A stretch of DNA of 64,000 bases from Kryptolebias marmoratus (Eukaryota > Chordata > Actinopteri > Cyprinodontiformes > Rivulidae): NCBI RefSeq assembly GCF_001649575.2, contig NC_051439.1, positions 13,049,591-13,113,590 on the forward strand, given 5' to 3'. Position 1 is the stretch's first letter. Each line of letters starts with the position of its first letter. The notes under the pieces are model-generated. The model searched no databases. It was not told the DNA's origin and saw nothing but the letters and a program-made list of their open reading frames with translations. Below are positions 55,926 through 64,000 of the stretch, in pieces. The translations under genes were made by a program, and so were the position numbers.

Positions 55926-56835
55926 GCTTCAGCTGCTAGTCCCCAGCTGCACGTCAGTCATCACGGCACCCTTATATTTTCCACTGTGGTTCGGTAATGA
56001 ATCCACCTGTGATTCTCTGCTCCTGGAGGCCCCACCCAGCTGAAAACACCAGGCCTTTCAGATAGACACAAAGGCTATGATAGTTAACACCTGATACAAT
56101 TATCAGACTCGGTTACTGGGAAACTGTGAGCTCTGATGACCCACTTCCTGTCAAATGCAATTCCTCCTATGTGTGTCAAAGTCTCAGTTCTTAATAAACC
56201 AACTGTGAAGATGCAGGACCAGGAGGGAGAAGATACTTAGGTGGGTTGTCATAGACATGCTACAGGTTGAAATGAAAATGCAACAGGAGCAAAATAATAT
56301 GGTCTGACATATTTACATATGATTTTATCACAATACTTTGTCCCAGGTTGTGTGCCATTATACAGCTGCATAAACAGATTCATCATCCACTGGTCTCCCC
56401 ACTGTCTCGAGAGACAACAGGGCCAACCAATCAAGTCTTTGTTCAGGCATGAGTTCATAATTGAGCTCTGACAATGGTGAGACCACTTCATGCAAACTTT
56501 ACACAACGTAGTGCCAACATCCCTCTTAAGAATCAAAATCAAGCGATTACTCTATTCCACAAAATTCCCAATAATCCTCTAAACCAGCAGGCCACTTGCA
56601 TCAACAGCTAACCAACTTACTCTTTTCCATACGGACTGTGTGATGGATAGCACAGTGTGATAGAGGTAGGACAAAAGGACAGATTCTTTAAATAGCAACA
56701 TCTACAACCCCTTTTCCCTGTTCCTCTCAAACACCCACATAGGCACACATTTAGTGCTTTGCTGTCCGTTTTGATGGACAGCAACTCATCACTTTTTCCC
56801 CTTCCTTAACTCAAACCCCTGGTCCTGAACTGTGG
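54380..56835 (-). other. btbd7: btbd7 3' UTR (about 2.4 kb)
   Basis: No coding frame follows the btbd7 stop on the minus strand. TTTATT at 54380-54385 (AATAAA on the minus strand) is a candidate distal polyadenylation signal; other hexamers lie closer. Contains a CA microsatellite at 55890-55923 and a G-run near 54975. Confidence 0.45.
55890..55923 (+). repeat. (CA)n microsatellite
   Basis: About 17 uninterrupted AC units, within the likely btbd7 3' UTR, so transcribed as GU/UG repeats. Confidence 0.9.
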
Positions 56836-59800
56836 TTAAAGTGCCGATTTTTTGTAAGGGTAGTCAGGTTTGCTGGGCGACCTGCGGTCTCGGACAAGAT
56901 CCTCGCTGACACTGTTTCTGTGGGGCTGCTGCAGGGGTCCTGGACCTGATGATTCTCCACCTAGAACCATGTCTTCTGGACCATCTCTCGATCCTATGTG
57001 CCTCTCTTCATAGCTGTCCATATTTCCACTGGGGGACCTTAAATGGCCTAATCCATGAGTCAGGTCTGTCTCATTTGGTCGCCCCTTAGGAAACTGCCCA
57101 GTCCTGGGCTGAGGGCAAGAGGGGCTGGCAAGGACCCCCTCATGCCTCTGAGATTTTATACTGAGAACATCAAGCCTTAGAGGGTCTGGAGCAGTCCGTC
57201 CCGACGTGTGGCCGTGGGTCTGACAGTCAGAAACATAAGGAGGGGGATATGAGCCGGATGGATTGCAGCTGTGGCTGTAGAGATCTGGTCCTGGAAAGGT
57301 GGCCAGAGGGTGAGAGGAAGTTGGGGTTGCAGGTCGACAGGAGAAGTCATACAGGTCAGGGAACTCAGCTTGAGCCTCTAGTTTGGGTTCTGGAGCGTGT
57401 CTCTTGCAGGAATGCCCATGTCCAGGACCATAACCATGGTTGAGGCGGGCAGAAGGACAGGGCCCATGGGGCAGGTGGTGGCTTGAAGGTCCCATGGGGC
57501 TGTGAGGACCTTCCCTGTCCATCTCTGCCATGTGCTGCTCCCTCAGGGACATGACTGAGACACCGAGCGCAATATCAGGCATGAACTCCCTTATAACAGG
57601 CTCCACACTCATCTGCATCAGAAAACAGATATGGTACAATTACCTGACGGATAATCAGGATCTTTATTACTTCATCCATAAGAAATAAAACTAAAAACAA
57701 TTAAAAAGTATACAGAACAATAAGCATAGGAGGTCTCAGAGCCAAACTCACCACTTGCTGGTCTGAAAGCAAGGTTCTGCCCATAGCCTGTGGGTTGGTG
57801 CAGTCTGGGGGCTGGGGCCTGGGCACAGAGGAGTACTCTGAACTGCCATGCTTGGAGGCTGCATGGCGCTGGATCAGAGTGCGGTTGCACGGGTAGGAGA
57901 AGGAGCGAGTGGGGGTCGGCAGGGGCACACGAGGCCGCCAGGCGCCCTTGAGCTGGGCATGGCTGGGCGTGGCGGGGGGGTGATAAGGGGGAGGTGGAGG
58001 AGGTAGGGGTGGGTGGAAGCCTGCTACCCCTTCCAGCTCTGTTATCATGCTGTCCATGGCTGGACTGCTGTTTACTCGACAACGACCCACCTGGCGCAGG
58101 GCCAGAATTGGACTCTCATCTCCAAACCGCTCATCCGGAAAGAACTTGGATGGGTTCTGAAAAAAAATTAATAAATAAATAAAAATCTATATAAACAAGA
58201 GCTAAAATATTTATACGTTTTCCCAATATTCCAAAACGATTTAACTGCATTGCATTTTCAGGCTGCGATCTGATGAGGTCCGTCTGTGCTTTATGTTTCG
58301 CCTTTTTCCTTTACCTGCAGGAGCTCAGTGGCTCCATCTGCCAGACCGAACTCCCTCAGCACCCGAAGCTGCAGCTCGTAGCTGACTGTGGCTCCCTCAC
58401 CGCAGTTGAGGGCATAAGCTCGCTGGACCTGCTCTGTATGTCTCAGCTCATGCAGCCTTCGAATCATATCCTTTACTACAGACAGTGAAGGCACTGGAAA
58501 AAGAAAAGAATTCATGTTGTTTTCACATCACTTGAATAACTCAGTGCTCAAAATAAGTACTGAGATCACTAAAAATCCTTGGGCACATTGTCATGTTTTC
58601 TTTTTATCAAACTGATTAGACAATTTTCACTTCATAATTTTTTATTTTTTTAAACAGTATCCTACCTGGAATTTCATTAGCCACAACCGACGGAGCTGTG
58701 CTCGAGTTGCACGCCATTTGTTGGTGGTTGATCATGTGACAGCACTGAGGCACGGCGTTGTTGACCATGTAGAGCGTGTCTGGGACGTTGGACATGCGCA
58801 CCAGGCGCAAACGTACCAAGTCCGTCTGCTCCACCATCATTTCATCAAGCACAGACTGAGGCCACATTAAAAAAAAAAAAAAATACAATAAATCTGTGTA
58901 ACTGAAGGACACGGAGTACATTTTGCAAATTTGTTCCACTTGACTGACACCTCATTTAATAATGATTCTCTCTGGTCTATGAATATGTTCATCAATATTC
59001 ATAGACCTGTAATTTATAAGGAAATTTTGCAAATGGAAATCAAATTCATTTCAGTCCAGATGATAAAGGACATTATTGAATACCAAATGGCAGGTATCCA
59101 TAGCAGCATTGATAGTTTTAATATGTACGTCTAAGCTCTGTCGGAAGTTAATGAGCCTCACCTTAGCCTCCTCAACGTAAGGGGAGAAGAGCCGAGGACG
59201 CACATAGATCCCTGCATTCTTCTGCCGTAACCAGGCATTGGCTTTCCCGCCCTCAGCTGTGGGCAGCATGTCTGACGGGGGAGTACTAATCAAACCCCTC
59301 TTAAGCTGTGAACAGAGCGAACACCGTGGATCAATATTCAGCTTATGAAGGTCACAGCGAGACAAACACACATTGGTAGAAAACAACAGGAGAAAAAAAA
59401 AAAAAAAAGGCAGAAAAGGAGCACTGACTGCGTCGGCGAGGACATCACTGTTGGGAGGCAAGATGTGCTCGGTTCGGATGTAGGGCAGGAGCGGAGACAG
59501 GATCTCCTTCAGCTCCTCCACGTCCAAGTCTCGCCTTTTCACCCCCCTTTTGTTGACGCTGTGGGCTGTGCCACTCAACAGGTTGGGCTCTGGGTGAACA
59601 AGGACAGGAACAGCCAACAGCAGATTTTTAATACAATGGAGATGAAATTAATTATTTATTTATTCGACTATGACTATGCTTTTAACGCTATTAAGTTTGC
59701 AGCCTGCTGGCTAATTTTCACGCAGTTTGACAGGTTTAAATTAACAAGCCCCGGATAAATAGGGCATTGCCTGCAGCGTTGTTCATGTTTCTGAATAAAT

Positions 59801-60815
59801 TCGCTGGCTCTTAAAATATTAATAAAACCTTTTGACCACAAACCTTACAAAACATCATTTATCAGGTTACAACACACAAATGACATAATTAATAAAGCAG
59901 AAGTGACTTTATGTTGACTTTATTTATGAGGGTACGGTTGTTGTTTTTTTTTATCTTAAATGTATTTTGGGGGTTTTAGTAAGTGGGCAATTTCCTCAGA
60001 GCAATTAGGCAGTCTGCTGAGAGGGTAATTATAGAGTGTATTATCTTACCCCTGTCCGCCATCCTCTTAATAAGCTGCTGCTCGCCCCACTTAACAACAT
60101 ACTTGAGAATGTCCTGTTCACTGGCCTGTGAATGAAACCAAGATGGAGCAAAAGAAGGATAAAGGGCAAGGAGAAAGACAGACACAAAAAGTATTAACAG
60201 AGACCTCTTTTCATTGTGTGAAACAAAACTGGGGAGCTGTTAAACAACGATCAGTTGATAATGCAGCATGTTCAGACTGTGACCCGGCAAAGCTGAGGCC
60301 TGGTTGGTCGGTTTGTGTAGTTGGATTACAACACTTTACCTCAACCATCTGGCCTAGTGCCCAACCTGTTTGGTAATGCAGATGAGAACTCAACTCTGAT
60401 TAAGTTCAAGGTTTGCAGGCGATAACTTCCAGGGAATTGTGTTTCTGAGCATGTGAATATATACATGTTGATCATAAGTATAGTGTGTGACTGCATTCAT
60501 ATAATTGTACATTTACAGAATTTTTACCAAGTGATCACTGTGAACCACTCAGTAAACTGTTGCCATCTTTAACATTTCACAAAACGGACTGCTGATGCGT
60601 CTGTACCTGAAGGTAGTCAGATTGAATTGCGCTGAGAAGGTGTTCTTTGCCGAGCTCGTAGAGAACATCGGAGGTGACGACCTGGCTGAACTCTTCGCAG
60701 AGGAAGTGCATGGCCTGCCTGTGGACCCACTTGGAGCCGTACGGCTGGGAGCTCCACTTCAGAATGGGAACCAGAGAGTCCAGGGACAAGCTTTCGACGA
60801 CGATGTCTTCACATC
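56836..60815 (-). CDS. btbd7: BTB/POZ domain-containing protein 7, C-terminal exons (5' part outside window)
   Basis: Eight coding exons on the minus strand: 60607-60815, 60050-60125, 59429-59589, 59162-59305, 58666-58855, 58315-58493, 57752-58156, 56836-57612. They stay in frame for 712 codons plus TAA, entering in phase 1 from an exon right of the window. The fragment opens at GCEDIVVESLSLDSLVPILKW, i.e. inside the BACK region after the two BTB domains, and continues with REPNLLSGTAHSVNKRGVKRR, then KNAGIYVRPRLFSPYVEEAK, and a proline-rich FHPPLPPPPPPYHPPAT stretch. It ends SPSKPDYPYKKSAL, as in human BTBD7. BTBD7 regulates cell adhesion and branching morphogenesis through Snail2 and E-cadherin. 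The donor after exon 59429-59589 is GTCAGT, weaker than the others. The last exon is more variable than the rest. Confidence 0.95.
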
Positions 60816-63261
60816 CTGGAAGGGACAATGAGAGAAAGAAGAAATTTACATCTTCATATGTAGTCCAGAGCAGTTTTTAGCCAGGAATGCATCAATTAAA
60901 GCTGACAGATAATAGCTAAAAACTTGAGATTAATCAAATGATAAAATCAGAGTATTTCTTTGTGAAACTTGCATCACTGCCAAATCATCAGTCATTTTGA
61001 TTGTCATTCACTGACCCATGGAGTCTCCCTCTAGTAGCCTCCCGCATCCTCCATGCTGCGCTTTCTAAATCAGAGCACATACCAGAACAGCAGGCAGTGG
61101 CTTTACCCCATAACACACCAACCCACAGAAATGCCTTTGATACCTTGATGTGTTTTGGTCTCAAGCTGCCTTCCCTTTACCGTGTTAAGTAAACACAGCA
61201 GCCTGAGGAAATGTGCTGCCGGTGCGCCAGCACACACACACTTGTGTGCGTGAATCTAAAATGCATTAACAAGCCACAGAAGGCTTGGGGAATTATGTAC
61301 TTGCTGCTCAAGCAGTTCAAAATAGAACTATGCTTTGCAAATGCAGCCAACACTGGCACTCAAAGTCACACTAAATCTAAGAGGGATCCATTAAGGAAGA
61401 AACAAAATAAAATATCCAACATCCATTTGAAGTACATAAAAATCAGTGGAGTCAGGCACATCTACGCCAATCCAGAACAAGACAGAACTTAAGAGGCTCT
61501 TAGTAAAAATTGTTCTCTGATAGTGAATGCTGAATACAAAATAGACATCCATTGAGAAAAAAAAAAAGACAGCTGTTAAGTCAGAGCTGCTATGAACTGA
61601 AATATGAGCTTGCCAAATTTCACATTCCAGTCTGTCCTGTCTATCATTTTATCTTTGGGCCAGTAGCATTGCTCCTCGGGGAAAATCTTATCTTAAAACA
61701 GAAATTTTAAAGCTGCACTTCCAACCCCAGCCCACCCCTTTGAACACACACACTGAGAAATTGGCTCGCACTTGACAGAGTGATGCCCAGAGATGTGTTT
61801 GAATCTAAAGCTTTATGTACACCCAAGCAATATGCGCACACTTTAATGATCAGCACATTTTAATGCTGACATGAGGAGCAATAATGTACAGGCACATGCA
61901 TCACATATGTTCACAAAGATTTAGACGCACTTCCCGGTTTGGCCTTCCAAAGTTGTAATAGCAAGCTAAAGAAAAGCAAAACAGGCAGGGTGGAAGTCTT
62001 ACATGGGTAATAGGACAGATGAGGCTAAAATTAGGTCTAATGCACCTTTAATATTTGTGATAGATACTGTAGGAGCTAATGGATCCCAAGCATCTGTTTC
62101 TCATGGTCTATCTGCTGTCTGTCTTCTGGAAAGTGCTGCAACTTTTTTTTTTTTTTTTTTAACGGCATTGCATCTTTGTCCTTTTTGAAAAGCAGACACA
62201 CAGGCACCCACCAGCAGCAGCAAGCAATTCCCCACGTGGGACCAAAGACACCGACAAACAAACGTCTCTGCTTTGAGTTAGCCCATTAGCATTTACAGTG
62301 ACAGCCCGCCTTTTAAAACAAAGCACTTTTATTATGAGCTGGAGATTAGAATCGGCATTATATCCAATGCTAACCCTGCTCCTTTCTCTCCGCAGGTGGC
62401 ACACCACATTCACTTGAGCTTAGCAGACTGACGGGACCAACAACACGACAGCGAGTACAGCAGCCGTCAGCTTCACATTACCTTCGGGGGGGCATAAACA
62501 CTATTCGTCTCCGTGGCTGATGATTAATCAAGGACTTTCAGTCAATACTGTCACAAGACAGGGCGCCAAACGAGCTGGTCAGGCAGCTCGTTACCCAGGA
62601 AGAGCGACTAAGGACAAACCGCATGAGCTCTGTGGTGTATTTAAAAGTTATTAGGGGTTTTTAAGTCTGGTTATCATTTGAGTGAGACGTCCTAAAAATG
62701 AAGCACATCTTGAGATTTAATATGCCTGATGAGGTACAACTTAAAAAAAAAAAGCAGTGACAGAGCTGTCTGAAGATTAGATGGCTTTCTCCACATGAAA
62801 CCCCTGACATAAGCCTCTCTGCTGCCTCCTGGAGAGACCTGGCAGCTCCTGAGTTTCTGAAGTGGCAGCGTGGACTCTGCCAAATAAAAAGTCTTGTTCA
62901 TAATTTACCAACAGATGGCGGGATGATTGTAGGAGTTTGGAGAATTTAAATGTCAGAATAAAGTGTAAGAGGGGTCTTAAAACGTCACGAAGCTGCAAGA
63001 CGTGCACCAGATCAAACCCGTTTCACAGGGTTTATGAGACGATTTGATCTGTGCAGAAAAGATTGAGACAAAACAAACAATATGAGGGGCGTGTGAGGAT
63101 GACAGCCTTTGCCTGCTCACAGATTAAAGCGACCAACAGAGTAACATCTTATCACTGAGCGAGATGTGACAGCACGGATCTTATAAAGCTGATTGATTTT
63201 CAACTCTTCAGTCAATAGTCAGTCAATGAAGCTGCTACACCTGTTAGATACTGAATGTTTT

Positions 63262-63323
<62 letters not shown>

Positions 63324-64000
63324 AGATTCTGTCTCTGCAAAATGTCTTCAGCTTTTCCAGGAAGTTCCTCTTTGAGCTGGATGTTCAGAAGTTGCTTTAA
63401 AGCGATAAGGGTCACACATCTTCCACTTTGTGAGACCGCATCAAGCGCCGTGCCTCTTATCACCATTTCAGAACAACGAAAAAAACTATATAGTTCATGC
63501 AAAGCTCACAGTGTACCTGAATGTAACTCAGCTTCATGAATCAGTGGGATCACTTTGCATACAGACAGGTTAAACAAATCAGAGTACGTTGTACATCTGC
63601 AACTGATTCTCAGTAAGAGCCTGTTAGCCATAAAAAAAAAAATCTCATTAAAAAAAGGCACAACGCACAAGAAACAACTGCAGTAAGGAAATCTGATTTG
63701 GAACAAATCATTAGATGCATTTTAACCACCATAATCAAGTGTTTTATTTTTTATTAAACAGTGTGAATTTAACTACACAGCATGAGGCTGTGAAATGTTA
63801 TGCTAAAATCATTGCGTGCATCTCATATTATCATTTTAAGAAGCTAATACCAATTATCATGACCACAAGATGCATGGGGATATGATCATTGACAGGCTGA
63901 CCTTATTACGAAACGCAGTGAGCTAAGACATCTCTCTTTGGAGGAGGTGCAGGTGATAAACAGATGGTTCAAGTCAAAGCGTGGCTTTAACCTCTAGCGT
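60816..64000 (-). other. btbd7 intron running off the right edge
   Basis: The acceptor for exon 60607-60815 is at 60816-60817. No upstream btbd7 exon (BTB domains or the large N-terminal exon) is found up to 64000, so they lie beyond the window. The stretch is AT-rich with GC-balanced patches and one compound microsatellite. A minus-strand open frame at 63325-63502 has no recognised similarity. Confidence 0.6.
63262..63323. repeat. Compound poly-A / (AT)n / (AC)n microsatellite
   Basis: A run of A (63262-63276), then about 12 AT units to 63300, then about 11 AC units to 63323. Likely polymorphic in length. Confidence 0.9.

Noticed and set aside
59051..59161. Extension of the btbd7 exon past the donor at 59161
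   Set aside because: The frame stays open for some codons past VEEAK, but GTGAGG is a good donor and the next exon (SVLDEMMVEQ) continues the family sequence exactly.
63325..63502. Minus-strand open frame considered as an upstream btbd7 exon
   Set aside because: The exon preceding 60607-60815 should encode the end of the second BTB/BACK region and finish in phase 1. This frame does not resemble it and ends in a microsatellite.

Overview
This window is vertebrate nuclear DNA, almost certainly from a teleost fish. The evidence is multi-exon genes with GT-AG introns, protein sequences nearest to vertebrate orthologues, short introns mixed with AT-rich spacers, and short interspersed repeats of a kind common in fish genomes. 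Species cannot be read from the sequence. No operons, CRISPR arrays, phage or bacterial features are present. All orthologue assignments come from recognising translated exons and checking that reading phase is kept across every junction; no database search was run.

Layout, left to right: (1) 1-1.7 kb, first coding exon and CpG-rich promoter of a REEP1-type ER-shaping gene on the minus strand, followed by a 339-bp MITE at 1721-2059. (2) 3.2-6.0 kb, chmp3 (ESCRT-III), minus strand, 6 coding exons, 220 aa. (3) 7.35-15.7 kb, hspa4l (Hsp110-family chaperone), plus strand, 19 coding exons, 829 aa, with an imperfect heat-shock element and CCAAT boxes upstream. (4) 17.0-22.4 kb, plk4 (master kinase of centriole duplication), plus strand, 15 coding exons, 931 aa. 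(5) 22.8-48.8 kb, itpk1 (inositol-tetrakisphosphate 1-kinase), minus strand, 10 coding exons, 390 aa, spread by large introns and tail-to-tail with plk4. (6) 50.4-53.6 kb, ubr7 (UBR-box/PHD protein), plus strand, 11 coding exons, 394 aa, head-to-head with itpk1. (7) 54.4-60.8 kb, the last 8 coding exons of btbd7, minus strand, tail-to-tail with ubr7; its upstream exons lie beyond the right edge, and 60.8-64 kb is intron.

The genes do not form one pathway. Their order matches pieces of three human chromosome regions: REEP1-CHMP3 (2p11), HSPA4L-PLK4 (4q28) and ITPK1-UBR7-BTBD7 (14q32). The within-block orders are conserved, while the block joins are presumably fish-specific or ancestral arrangements lost in mammals.

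I found no convincing novel gene system. The points most worth a second look are the 32-nt reep1 coding exon with an 18-bp palindrome just upstream, a GCTAAAAG minisatellite present twice in opposite orientation, a dispersed repeat with at least five copies, a CDE/CHR-like element at plk4, a stacked CRE/ETS/E-box at ubr7, an intronic CpG-rich candidate promoter inside itpk1, and the absence of the small genes that sit between ITPK1 and UBR7 in mammals.
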